Positions 25,525 through 34,704 of a DNA stretch of 64,000 bases are shown here, piece after piece. The stretch is from Paenibacillus pectinilyticus. Lineage in GTDB: Bacteria; Bacillota; Bacilli; Paenibacillales; NBRC-103111. The stretch lies in NCBI RefSeq assembly GCF_001700435.1, contig NZ_LYPC01000027.1, positions 62,380-126,379 on the forward strand. The letters are read 5' to 3'. The position numbers were made by a program, and so were the translations under genes. Position 1 is the first letter of the stretch; the number at the start of each line of letters is the position of its first letter. The notes beneath the pieces were generated by a model that was given only the letters and a program-made list of their open reading frames with translations, was not told where the DNA came from and searched no databases.

Positions 25525-26121
25525 CTAACTAGGATCCGCAATATCCAACGTAATCTCATCCAACGTTTTCTCGAAGGAGGCGCTCATATGCTCGAGGAAG
25601 TAATCGACTTCGGGCATGTTCATCTTCTTCAGGCTCTCCAGCACTTGCTGCTTCGCAACGACGAATTCACGGTTGCCGGTGGAAAGCTCGGTTAAACATT
25701 TGATATAAGCTTCGATCAAATCAGCGGCTTTGACCCAGCGGTAGAGCTCAGGGTCAGGGTCTTGAATGAGACCGCGGTAAATGCTGCTCAAGGCTGGCGG
25801 AATCGTGCCAATCAGGCGTTCTACCGCGACATCTTCAATTTCACGGAAATTCCGCAGAATTTGCTCGTTGTTGTGTTTGACAGGCTGAGGGATATCTCCC
25901 GTCAAGACCTCGGACGCATCGTGGAATAGGGCGATAGATACCACGCGATCTGTCGGTACATTCCCGCCATAGACTTCGTTGGAGATGGTGCACAGCATAT
26001 GCGCGATCGAAGCGACATAGAAGGAATGCTCGGCGACGTTTTCGCGGCGCATGTTCCACATGAGGCTCCAGCGATCGATATATTTGAGACGATATAAGTA
26101 GGCAAAAAAGTGATGATTCAT
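25525..26121 (-). CDS. 5'-deoxynucleotidase, YfbR-like HD domain protein
   Basis: HD-domain phosphohydrolase of 198 residues, close to E. coli YfbR, which removes phosphate from deoxyribonucleoside 5'-monophosphates. Metal ligands are visible as H32 in VAEHSF, H67-D68 in ALFHDASEV and D133 in KAADLIEAY. R17 and W18 (YIDRWSLM) match the base-selective N-terminus of YfbR. It ends close to the hexanucleotide array. AGGAGG precedes the ATG, and a TTGACT/TATACC promoter lies upstream on this strand. Confidence 0.88.
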   Translation of the reverse strand: MNHHFFAYLYRLKYIDRWSLMWNMRRENVAEHSFYVASIAHMLCTISNEVYGGNVPTDRVVSIALFHDASEVLTGDIPQPVKHNNEQILRNFREIEDVAVERLIGTIPPALSSIYRGLIQDPDPELYRWVKAADLIEAYIKCLTELSTGNREFVVAKQQVLESLKKMNMPEVDYFLEHMSASFEKTLDEITLDIADPS

Positions 26122-26192
26122 AAGTTCCTCCTAGGACGGACTAGCGGACTGGAAGTCTTCGCAAAAATGCCGCCAAATAATCTACCCTAACA

Positions 26193-26221
26193 GGTATAAC
26201 ACCTCACCTAATCGAAGTCAA
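26193..26221 (-). promoter_or_regulatory. Promoter of the YfbR-like gene
   Basis: On the minus strand, TTGACT (26221-26216), a 17-base spacer and TATACC (26198-26193). Confidence 0.6.
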
Positions 26222-26266
26222 CTTGACCGCGACGAGGCACATCCGAATAACGGATGCAATGCAATA

Positions 26267-28576
26267 TCATAACCGTAATTCTTGTGTATCTTTGCGGTAA
26301 TTGCCTGGTGTGGTGCCGGTGATTTTTTTGAAAATACGGATAAAGCTATTGACGGATGTATATCTCAACTTATCGGTCACTGCCTGTATGGAGTTCTTCG
26401 GATCACCAAGCAATTCTTTGGCAATCCCTACCCGAAACTGAATGACATAATCGACGAAGTTGATGCCCATGATTTTCTTGAAAGAGCGGCTGAGCTGAGA
26501 GCTGCTGAGATTAACAAGATCTGCACACAGCTGCAGCGAGATATCCTGATCGTAGTGAGCACGGATATAAGCGACGACTTCATCAATTTGTTGACGCTCA
26601 AACGAAGCCTTCTCTGGCTGTGATACAATTAATTTATCGAAAAATTGATTAGTGAAAAAACTTTCGATCTCTTGTAAATTTCGCTGACGCTCTAATTCCA
26701 TCGTTAACTGTTTCATATTCACCGATTCTTTATCCGCATGATAATCCTTCCCCACGGTATGCATCATCGCCCCCAGAAGCTGTGAGCAATAGGTTTTGAC
26801 TAACTCCGAAGTAAGCGAACTGTCATCCTTTAATAGTTGTATGATTTGCGTGAATAGCTCCTGAGCCTCACGATAATTTGTTGCATGGAGCGATTGCAGA
26901 ATGAGATTTTCCACCTCGACTAAAGCATCTGCTTGATCGGATATGGATGGATCCAGCTCGTCGCTGATAATTACTTGATTAGCACCCAGAGAAAAACTGT
27001 AACGAAGCGCGTGTTTGGCTTGGGTGAAAACATCATGAATCCCAGGTAAGCCTGATTCCGAATAACCAGCTGAGATGACGAAATTCAACTTTAAATAAGT
27101 ACGAACTGCTTGCAGTAACTCATTGGCATAGATACGAGACTGTTGGAAACCAGCTTGCTCAGGTTGATGAAGAATTGCAAATAAACCTGGCTGAATCATC
27201 ATGATGCGGGTAATGCCTTTGGTGCTCAGAATTTCATCCACAATGTTGTCAATCGCATAATACATGAGAAATTGATCGTTACGCGAGTATTGCGACTTCA
27301 TATAAATCGGATCTGTTTCCAGCAGGAACAAGCAGATGGGCTTATTTTGAAACGTATCCTGTTGTAAGGTCGTATCACTCGAATTTCCAATCAACAAGCT
27401 CATGAGGCTGTACTGCTCAGCGTGCGTCTGATATTGCTTTAGGTTTTTTTGCAAAAAGTCATTGTGCTCTTCGACATGTTGGATATGTTCGGTGATGTAA
27501 TGAATTTCGTCCTTCGATGTCGATGTATCCTTGTCATGGAATACACGCTGCGTTAGCTTATGTACGGGCTGATAGATGCTTTGAGAGGTGCGAATCGCAA
27601 TAATAATCGCGAGTAAAATAAAGGCGAAACTGACGCCGAATAAAATATTTCGCAGTTGATTCGTTTCCTTCGCGACCAAGGCCGTCGGCAGGATCGACAC
27701 GTAATACCAATCCCGATTCGCCGAATAGACGGTATTAATGAGCGACGGCTTGCCGTCCAAATTCATCGTGAAGCGATAGTTGGGCATATTTTTACCCTTC
27801 GTAAGCTCAGCTCTGAATTCCGGAGAGTCAATAAAACTGCCCACCTTGGTTGGATCCGAGTGCATGACGGCATTTCCATCCGAATTGAGTACCAAGTAGG
27901 TCGCGGGATCGCTTACATTTGCTTTCAAATTGCTGCTTAAGGAAGCGGCATCCAAATACACGATAAAGAAGCTGTTCACCACATTGGAGCCTGCGCTGTT
28001 CATCGGTCTGATGTAAGTGATGACAGGGCGATCCAAGCGCGTATTCAAATGCTTCCTTGTATCCAGCCACCCGCCATATTTGGTCAACGTATGTGATTTA
28101 TCAATAGCTAGAGGATCCTGAAATTCTTCTGGCTGAAGCAGCAGTCCACTAGAAGTAACAATCTTATTATAGGAAGTGCTGAAAAAATCGATCTCAACGA
28201 CATTTTCCATACCGCTTCGCAAATTCGTTAATACGGTGAATAGATCATTGACCAGTTGAAAGTTTTGATACGTTAAGTCATCTTTCGTAAAACGGCTGAG
28301 AGCTGAATTATCATAGGTATATTGCAGCATGAGTTCATCGAACTTTTTAAACTGACTGTTCATTTCCTTCTCAACCTGATTCAGAAATACTTGATGCATC
28401 TGATCGGTCTGGTCACTGAGGATGCGGTTACTAATGAAGGAAGAAGATAGCGCCATAATAGCAATCGGAATACTGGAGAGAAGGATAAGTGAAATGAGAA
28501 GCCGATTTTTCAGTTTCCAGCCAGGCTTTTTCATTTCGAGGAAATGTTTAAGTCGACGCCAAGAGTGAGTATCCAT
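26267..28576 (-). CDS. Membrane-sensor AraC-family transcriptional regulator
   Basis: Regulator of about 769 residues that joins an extracellular sensor to DNA binding. Two membrane helices (about 21-45, LISLILLSSIPIAIMALSS, and about 305-325) flank an extracellular dCACHE-like domain. A HAMP-like and coiled region follows, and the C-terminal 100 residues form an AraC double HTH (LQLCADLVNLSSSQLSRSFK; TDKLRYTSVNSFIRIFKK). This type is typical of Paenibacillus sugar-utilisation loci and probably senses extracellular oligosaccharide. The start is the seventh codon of the longer frame, supported by AAGGAG 7 bases upstream. It is divergent from the permease-SBP-permease operon, which it likely controls. 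Confidence 0.88.
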   Translation of the reverse strand: MDTHSWRRLKHFLEMKKPGWKLKNRLLISLILLSSIPIAIMALSSSFISNRILSDQTDQMHQVFLNQVEKEMNSQFKKFDELMLQYTYDNSALSRFTKDDLTYQNFQLVNDLFTVLTNLRSGMENVVEIDFFSTSYNKIVTSSGLLLQPEEFQDPLAIDKSHTLTKYGGWLDTRKHLNTRLDRPVITYIRPMNSAGSNVVNSFFIVYLDAASLSSNLKANVSDPATYLVLNSDGNAVMHSDPTKVGSFIDSPEFRAELTKGKNMPNYRFTMNLDGKPSLINTVYSANRDWYYVSILPTALVAKETNQLRNILFGVSFAFILLAIIIAIRTSQSIYQPVHKLTQRVFHDKDTSTSKDEIHYITEHIQHVEEHNDFLQKNLKQYQTHAEQYSLMSLLIGNSSDTTLQQDTFQNKPICLFLLETDPIYMKSQYSRNDQFLMYYAIDNIVDEILSTKGITRIMMIQPGLFAILHQPEQAGFQQSRIYANELLQAVRTYLKLNFVISAGYSESGLPGIHDVFTQAKHALRYSFSLGANQVIISDELDPSISDQADALVEVENLILQSLHATNYREAQELFTQIIQLLKDDSSLTSELVKTYCSQLLGAMMHTVGKDYHADKESVNMKQLTMELERQRNLQEIESFFTNQFFDKLIVSQPEKASFERQQIDEVVAYIRAHYDQDISLQLCADLVNLSSSQLSRSFKKIMGINFVDYVIQFRVGIAKELLGDPKNSIQAVTDKLRYTSVNSFIRIFKKITGTTPGNYRKDTQELRL

Positions 28577-28701
28577 AACCAATCTCCTTGTCATTTACGA
28601 TTCACTTTTTTGAAATTAGTATATCACAGATCGGTGGTTCTCTTGGATGATCAGTGGTACACACTTTTTACCGAAACCTCGTTTTCCTGCAAAAATAGTG
28701 T

Positions 28702-28715
28702 ATGAACGGGTTCAT
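28702..28715. promoter_or_regulatory. Candidate operator in the divergent control region
   Basis: ATGAAC and GTTCAT arms flank a GG centre, between the AraC-type regulator and the permease gene. Its position suggests a regulator site, but palindromes are not the usual AraC target. Confidence 0.35.
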
Positions 28716-28852
28716 CTAACCCAATTCACCACGATTTCATATGCTTTTTTTGCGTAAAAATGGTTGATTGCTCGCTAACTCCTATTTGCCTATGATTGGG
28801 TCCAAGGGGGTGACGAACAGATGATAAAGTGGAGAGGAGCAACGCAAACAAC

Positions 28853-29779
28853 ATGGAGATTCAGAAAGAAAGGCGTAAGCATGTATGGGGGCACCGATTA
28901 TTAAAAGAAAGATATTTATGGCTGATGGCTTTACCAGGAATCGTTTATTTCTTAATCTATAAGTATATCCCCATGCTAGGAATCGTCATTGCTTTTCAGA
29001 AATATATCCCTTCCAAAGGATTTCTCAAAAGTGATTGGGTGGGGCTAGACAATTTCCAACATATATTTGATTCACCGGAAATTGGACGATATTTCATGAA
29101 CACCGTTATAATTAGCTTTTATCAGATTGTATTCGCTTTCACAGTCCCTATCCTCATCGCGATATTATTGAATGAACTCAAGTTTGAGTTTTTCAAAAAG
29201 ATTGTACAAACGCTGCTCTATTTGCCTCATTTCTTATCTTGGGTCGTAGTTGCAGGTATCTTCTATTTATTATTTCAGAGTGATGGGCAAGTGAATCATC
29301 TACTCATGAGTTGGGGATTAGATCCCATCAATATTTTATCCAATGAACATAATTTCCGAGGCATGCTTGTCCTGCAGGTTATTTGGAAAGAGTCCGGTTG
29401 GGGCACGATTATCTATTTGGCAGCGTTAACGGGGATTGATCCAGAGCTGTATGAGGCTGCAAAAATCGATGGCGCCGGCCGACTTCGTCAAATTTATCAT
29501 GTGACTCTGCCAGGGATTCGCTCAACGATCATCCTGTTGTTTATCCTTCGTTTAGGCACGGTGCTTGATGTCGGATTCGAACAAGTGTATTTAATGCTCA
29601 ATTCCAACGTTTCAGAAGTCGGGGAAGTCCTAGATACCTATGTATATAGGATGGGCGTTGTGAACGGGAATTTCAGTTTTACAACCGCAGTGGGATTACT
29701 CAAAGGGATCGTCGGTATGATACTGATCGTGACAGCAAACAAATTAGCGCGATCATTCGGTGAAAAAGGCGTGTATTAG
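28853..29779 (+). CDS. Sugar ABC transporter permease, LplB type
   Basis: First membrane subunit of a carbohydrate ABC importer (CUT1, LplB-like), 308 residues and about six transmembrane helices. The N-terminal helix LMALPGIVYFLIYKYIPMLG is the LplB signature. The cytoplasmic EAA loop reads EAAKIDGAGRLRQIYHVTLP, where the ATPase docks. ATG 28853 gives the usual N-terminal length. GTG 28829 is in frame but less likely. It is followed by the binding lipoprotein and the second permease. No ATPase gene is present. Confidence 0.9.
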   Translation: MEIQKERRKHVWGHRLLKERYLWLMALPGIVYFLIYKYIPMLGIVIAFQKYIPSKGFLKSDWVGLDNFQHIFDSPEIGRYFMNTVIISFYQIVFAFTVPILIAILLNELKFEFFKKIVQTLLYLPHFLSWVVVAGIFYLLFQSDGQVNHLLMSWGLDPINILSNEHNFRGMLVLQVIWKESGWGTIIYLAALTGIDPELYEAAKIDGAGRLRQIYHVTLPGIRSTIILLFILRLGTVLDVGFEQVYLMLNSNVSEVGEVLDTYVYRMGVVNGNFSFTTAVGLLKGIVGMILIVTANKLARSFGEKGVY

Positions 29780-29808
29780 AAAATAACAAGCGAGAGGCTG
29801 GTTTCAAT

Positions 29809-31398
29809 ATGAAAAGCATTGGAAAAATTCTAACCGTAGCAACAGCAGTAGTGATGGTAAGCTCATTGGTTGCAGCATGCAGCAAGGGTACGGAAACAGC
29901 ACAATCAACAGATGCGGCAGCGACGGCTCAGCCATCCCAGCAAGCGTCAGCAACACCGAAGGTGGACAAAAAATATAAAATTCGTGCGATGAATATTTTG
30001 TACGGAGCGGCTCCGCCAGACACAAGCACGGGCAAGAAGGCGATTGAAGATCGCTATAATATTGAATTTGAATATTTACCGGTCGCTTCAGGGGAGTACA
30101 ACAACAAGATGGGGGTTACCTTGGCATCAGGTGATGTTCCAGATACCGTATTATTCCCTTACTTAGACGCTGTTTACTTCAATGCGATCAGCAGTGACCA
30201 ATTCCTGCCTTTGGAATCCTATTTGTCTGACAGCGCGAAATATCCGAATTTGGCTAAATTGCCGAAAGATGTCATGGATACGCTTAAGTACAAAGGACAT
30301 ATCTATGGTATTCCTCGTTTACGTGCTATTCCAGGCGCTACAATCGTGATGCGTAAAGATTGGCTAGATAAGCTGGGCTTGCAAGTACCGACGACCTATG
30401 ATGAGCTGTACACAGTAATGAAAGCATTTAAAGAGAGGGATCCAGATGGTAACGGCAAGGATGATACGTTCGGGTTAGCTGCTGGTGTGAATAGTGGAGC
30501 GGGAGTGAATGGTGCTTATCCATTCGTATCCCTCATGGCCAGTATGAAAGCCGGTCCGAGCGTAGGCTGGGTGGAAGATGGCAAAGGCGGCATCGTACCA
30601 GGAGAATTTGCGCCAAATAACAAGCAAGCGATCGGCTATTTAGCCAAATTATATAAAGATGGACTCATTGCGAAGGATTTTGCGATTAAAAAGGATCAAC
30701 AAGTGGAAGATGACTTCTTGCTTGGTAAGGCAGGTGTGGTTGCCAGCTGGGGTTATACGGGCTTCACGCCAGAGCGTTTAACGAAAGCGAGAGCAGCAGA
30801 TCCTAAATTCCAATTGATTGCGATTCCACCGTTGAAAGCACCGGATGGTTCTGAGGGCGGTTATGTGAAAAGCGCAGGTTTCTTCGGTGTATTCGCCTTG
30901 AATAAAGATCTGCTGAAGGATACAGGCAAGCTTGAGAAAATGCTGAAAATTTTGGATGATCAAATAGGTGATGATGGGGCTAACTTCTTCAAATGGGGCG
31001 TTGACGGCGTTCATTTCAAAACGGAAAATGGCGCGAAGGTTGCTACGGATCTAGGCAAAACCGAAGGTCCTAACAAATATCAATTAACGAATCATGCCCA
31101 AGAAGGCGAATGGATTCTAAGTGCTTCGGATACGCCAGAAACTACGAAATTGAAACAAGATTCCTTCACTAATGCGATGAAGGGTAAACCGTATTCCTCC
31201 CAAGACGTTGGTTTATTCTCCAAAACGTATGCAGATAAAGGAGCAGAGCTCTACAAAAACACAGTTGATGGCGTTGTGAAAATCATCGTGGGTGAGAAGC
31301 CAGTCGACTATTTGGATCAAATGTTCGAAGATTGGAAAGCAAGAGGCGGTAAAGATGCCTTAGCCGAAATGAACGATGCTTGGAAAGCAAGAAAATGA
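29809..31398 (+). CDS. Extracellular sugar-binding lipoprotein
   Basis: Substrate-binding protein of an ABC importer, 529 residues, LplA/family 1 type. The signal peptide ends in a lipobox (SLVAAC) for lipidation and membrane anchoring, followed by a Thr/Ala/Gln-rich linker (about 28-50) and the two-lobe binding fold (YDELYTVMKAFKERDPDGNG is typical). It lies between the two permease genes, and its stop overlaps the next start (ATGA). The sugar cannot be told from sequence. The neighbouring secreted protein suggests a polysaccharide fragment. Confidence 0.9.
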   Translation: MKSIGKILTVATAVVMVSSLVAACSKGTETAQSTDAAATAQPSQQASATPKVDKKYKIRAMNILYGAAPPDTSTGKKAIEDRYNIEFEYLPVASGEYNNKMGVTLASGDVPDTVLFPYLDAVYFNAISSDQFLPLESYLSDSAKYPNLAKLPKDVMDTLKYKGHIYGIPRLRAIPGATIVMRKDWLDKLGLQVPTTYDELYTVMKAFKERDPDGNGKDDTFGLAAGVNSGAGVNGAYPFVSLMASMKAGPSVGWVEDGKGGIVPGEFAPNNKQAIGYLAKLYKDGLIAKDFAIKKDQQVEDDFLLGKAGVVASWGYTGFTPERLTKARAADPKFQLIAIPPLKAPDGSEGGYVKSAGFFGVFALNKDLLKDTGKLEKMLKILDDQIGDDGANFFKWGVDGVHFKTENGAKVATDLGKTEGPNKYQLTNHAQEGEWILSASDTPETTKLKQDSFTNAMKGKPYSSQDVGLFSKTYADKGAELYKNTVDGVVKIIVGEKPVDYLDQMFEDWKARGGKDALAEMNDAWKARK

Positions 31399-32267
31399 GA
31401 ACGTCAAACCTTTCCAATAGGCTGATGGATACAATCGTCATTGTGATCTTGACGCTGCTGACGCTCCTGTGTCTGATGCCGATTGTAAATGTTGTAGCGA
31501 TGTCATTTGCCTCATTGAATGAGATTGTATCAGGCAATTTCATTCTGTGGCCGAAACAGTTGGATTGGAAGGCCTACCACTACATTTTTAATACGGGTGT
31601 GTTCTTCTCGTCCCTTCGAAATACGGTTTGGATAACAGTGGTAGGTACGATTGTGAATTTAGCAGTCACCTCCTTGTTAGCCTATGTCTGTTCGAGGCAG
31701 CGTTTTAGTGGAAGACGCATGCTGCTGTTCATGGTGTTGTTCTCGATGCTATTCAGCGGTGGGATGATCCCAACCTATCTGGTCGTCAAAGCAACAGGAT
31801 TAATGAACACCTTATGGGCGCTAGTCATTCCAACAGCTGTTTCCGCTTTTAATTTATTGGTGATGCGAGAATTTTTCGAATCGATACATGAAAGTATTAT
31901 TGAGTCAGCCACCATTGACGGGTGTAATGATCTCGGTATCTTTTTCAAAATCGTACTGCCACTCTCGATTCCATCGCTTGCGACGTTTACGTTATTTTAT
32001 GCGGTGAGCAACTGGAATCAATACTTCTCAGCAATACTGTATTTAAACAAATCGTCGTTATGGCCGTTGCAAATTCTTTTGCGACAGGTCGTTCTTATAG
32101 GGCAGAGTGATATCTACTCCCAATTAAGTGCAGGCGAAGCTTTACCGATGCCGGTTTCAACGCAAATGGCTACGGTCGTATTGGCATCAGCGCCGATCGT
32201 AGTGTTGTACCCCTTTTTGCAGCGTTATTTTGTGAAAGGGTTGTCGTTAGGGGCTGTAAAAGGATAA
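31395..32267 (+). CDS. Sugar ABC transporter permease, YtcP/LplC type
   Basis: Second membrane subunit of the CUT1 importer, 290 residues and about six helices. The EAA loop reads ESATIDGCNDLGIFFKIVLP, and the C-terminus PFLQRYFVKGLSLGAVKG is typical of the LplC/YtcP family. The ATG overlaps the TGA of the binding-protein gene (ATGA), which implies translational coupling. An inverted-repeat hairpin follows the stop before the secreted-protein gene. Confidence 0.9.
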   Translation: MRTSNLSNRLMDTIVIVILTLLTLLCLMPIVNVVAMSFASLNEIVSGNFILWPKQLDWKAYHYIFNTGVFFSSLRNTVWITVVGTIVNLAVTSLLAYVCSRQRFSGRRMLLFMVLFSMLFSGGMIPTYLVVKATGLMNTLWALVIPTAVSAFNLLVMREFFESIHESIIESATIDGCNDLGIFFKIVLPLSIPSLATFTLFYAVSNWNQYFSAILYLNKSSLWPLQILLRQVVLIGQSDIYSQLSAGEALPMPVSTQMATVVLASAPIVVLYPFLQRYFVKGLSLGAVKG

Positions 32268-32290
32268 GAAAATAGATACCCTGCTCGAGT

Positions 32291-32358
32291 CTCATCGTTG
32301 GAACTCCTCCTTGTATATCGTCCATATTCAGACATGTACGGGAGGAATTCCTGATGAG
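32291..32358 (+). promoter_or_regulatory. Hairpin covering a Shine-Dalgarno and short ORF start
   Basis: CTCATC...GGAA.TCCTCC (32291-32310) pairs with GGAGGA.TTCC.GATGAG (32341-32358). The right arm holds a GGAGGA that sits 7 bases before an ATG (32354), opening an 8-codon ORF that ends at 32380. There is no T-run, so it is not an ordinary terminator. It lies between the transporter operon and the secreted-protein gene. Function is unknown; riboregulation or RNA processing is an inference. Confidence 0.5.
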
Positions 32359-32448
32359 CACGCGTGTACAAAGGGAATGAAGAAATGGAGTGGGAAAGAC
32401 ATACTGTACGGCATGGTTGTTGATTTGAAAAATTAGGAGGAATGTAAT

Positions 32449-34557
32449 GTGAGGAAAAAGGCAATCAGTATCTGGTCAAGTTTTATCTTATGTACTTTAC
32501 TAATTGGCTTGTTTACGTTCGAGGCCGGTACGGCACATGCAACCACAGCGAATACGCCTTATAAAACGACCATGGGCACCGTCACTAATATGACCTGGGG
32601 CGGCGGTGACGCAAGACCGGGATTTGCCACAGCGAATGGTTACTTATACTCGGTGTGGGGCCGGGGTAATGCTTTTAAAATGAGAAAAGCAACTACTTAT
32701 ACGGGTCTTGCTACAGCGACAGAAAATACAGTGACAGGAATGGATGCGGCGGATTGGGTTGTTGGCCTGTATTATGATAACGCTACCAGTACCTTCTATG
32801 TGACGGCACATGTGGAGTATGATTATTTCTTGGGCAGCGTTGGTGCGCATCATTATCGGAAGATCAAGATGTATAAATCGACGGATGGACTAGCGACGGT
32901 TACAAAAGTCGGCGATATCATTACCAGCGACAACTCTGACATCCATGGCTATGTGGACTACACAGGAAATTACTATGATTTCGGTGCAGGCGATCACAAT
33001 TTCTATGTGGATGAAGCAGGGGGCTATGCCTACATTTTCTATGCGCATGCATGGGCGGATTTGAGATCACAAGCTTTTGCGGATGGGATGTTTAAAAGTG
33101 AGCGGGTGGCACGTGCCCCAATCAGTCAACTCGGTGACCCGAATGCCTGGAAGAACTTTTATTTAGGGGCATGGAATGAGCCAGGCCGAGGCGGAAATGC
33201 GTCGGATTTGGCAGATGGTACGAATGGCTATGTGTTCTACAGCTCTGTCATTGGGAAATACCTGATGGTGTATAACAACACAATTGCCTCAGCAACAAGT
33301 TTGACGCTGCAAGACTGGACACCTCTGTATACGAATCCGGATTTGACTTGGTTCTATTACGCTTCGGCACTCGATATGGATACTTACAGCCCTTATATTA
33401 TCGGAAGTAATGCGATTTATCTCGAATTGACGCGTCGGCGTTCAGCGCCATTAACAGTCACCAATACGGTCACGAATCGGACGGTAATTGAACCTACCTA
33501 TCCAGCGGAATCTGTTCCGGATAACAATTACGGCTGGGATTGGAATTTCACGGGGACGCCAGCACCGAAACCTCTCACGTATATCATTTCGTATCAATGG
33601 CCGTATCAGACACATACAGCTGGCATAGGCTTCTATTCGGATTATACGGTGCCATATTCCGTCAACTATGGGTTCGGTATGCGGATGACCTCCACAGCAG
33701 TGGGTGATTATGTACAACTAAATGTGAATGTGCCAACGGCCGGGACGTATAAATTATACAGCTACAATGCAACGGGCCCGGGTGCTGGGGATTTCCAACT
33801 CGCGATTGATGGCGTGAATCAGGGCAGCAGCGTATCCTTGTTCGAAGCGGCACCAGCTCATCCTCAGAATGGTCTTGGTTACAAGAAAACAGATATGGGA
33901 ACTGTGACATTTGCAACAGCTGGCAATCATACCTTCAAGTACACGGTCACGGGTAAAAATGCAGCAAGTACGGGATATCAATTGTATTTTGATGTGATAA
34001 AACTAGTAAATACGACAACAACTCCGCCGCCTCCAGCGACATTCAGTGACAATTTCGAATCTGGCACGGCAAGTGGCTGGACGACGACAGCCGGGACTTG
34101 GGCAGTGGTCACCGATGGGTCCAAAGTATATCAACAAAGCAATTCGGCGACAGCAGATACGCATGCGTTGAATGGGAATACAGCTTGGACCAATTACACC
34201 GTGAATGCCAAAGTGAAAGTAGACGCATTTGATGCCGGCGGCTACGCTGGTGTGGGAATCGACGCCCGCTATCAAGATGCGAACAACAATTATAGCTTTC
34301 AATATTACAAATTGACCGGAGAGTTGAAAATCCAGAAAAAGGTCGCCGGCGTGTTCACAACGCTAGCCACCAAAAACTATGCGTTCTCGACAGGTACATG
34401 GTACAACATGAAGGCTGTCCTGAATGGCGGGAATCTCGAATTCTGGGTCAACGGCAATTTGGAATTGTCGGCAACCGATGCTAGTTTCAGCTCAGGTAAA
34501 ATAGGACTGAATGCACATCGCGCTAATGCGAAATTCGATGATGTGACTGTACAGTAG
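32449..34557 (+). CDS. Secreted multidomain carbohydrate-active protein
   Basis: Secreted protein of 702 residues. A signal peptide (about 1-31, cleavage near AHA) leads into an N-terminal domain (about 35-350) rich in Trp, Tyr and Asp with repeated strand patterns, resembling a five-bladed propeller as in GH43-like enzymes. A beta-sandwich (about 385-522, VNVPTAGTYKLYSYN) resembles CBM6/35. A linker with TTTTPPPP precedes a LamG-like C-terminal domain (about 530-702, WYNMKAVLNGGNLEFWVNG). It starts at GTG 32449 with AGGAGG upstream. It follows the sugar importer, which fits a role in breaking down the transported polysaccharide. The GH family and substrate are inference. Confidence 0.75.
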   Translation: MRKKAISIWSSFILCTLLIGLFTFEAGTAHATTANTPYKTTMGTVTNMTWGGGDARPGFATANGYLYSVWGRGNAFKMRKATTYTGLATATENTVTGMDAADWVVGLYYDNATSTFYVTAHVEYDYFLGSVGAHHYRKIKMYKSTDGLATVTKVGDIITSDNSDIHGYVDYTGNYYDFGAGDHNFYVDEAGGYAYIFYAHAWADLRSQAFADGMFKSERVARAPISQLGDPNAWKNFYLGAWNEPGRGGNASDLADGTNGYVFYSSVIGKYLMVYNNTIASATSLTLQDWTPLYTNPDLTWFYYASALDMDTYSPYIIGSNAIYLELTRRRSAPLTVTNTVTNRTVIEPTYPAESVPDNNYGWDWNFTGTPAPKPLTYIISYQWPYQTHTAGIGFYSDYTVPYSVNYGFGMRMTSTAVGDYVQLNVNVPTAGTYKLYSYNATGPGAGDFQLAIDGVNQGSSVSLFEAAPAHPQNGLGYKKTDMGTVTFATAGNHTFKYTVTGKNAASTGYQLYFDVIKLVNTTTTPPPPATFSDNFESGTASGWTTTAGTWAVVTDGSKVYQQSNSATADTHALNGNTAWTNYTVNAKVKVDAFDAGGYAGVGIDARYQDANNNYSFQYYKLTGELKIQKKVAGVFTTLATKNYAFSTGTWYNMKAVLNGGNLEFWVNGNLELSATDASFSSGKIGLNAHRANAKFDDVTVQ

Positions 34558-34642
34558 GGAATACAGGATCGGGTTGCAAGGCGGAACGCGAGACGTGGAA
34601 GCCATGACTATCAAGTAGTAGGAATGATTGTACGTGTGAAGA

Positions 34643-34690
34643 ATGCGCTGCTAGCTCCTTTTTATTGGAGTTGGTGGCGTTTTTGTTTTA
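34643..34690 (+). terminator. Terminator after the secreted protein gene
   Basis: An imperfect stem (AGCTCC/GGAG core, extended by GCG/GGCG pairs) is followed by TTTTTGTTTT at 34680-34689. Confidence 0.5.
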
Positions 34691-34704
34691 GTTGCGGAGG
34701 GGGG

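Noticed and set aside
25281..25532. Ser-Gly-rich ORF of 83 codons
   Set aside because: The product is a direct reading of the hexanucleotide repeat, another frame is equally open, and no ribosome binding site is found.
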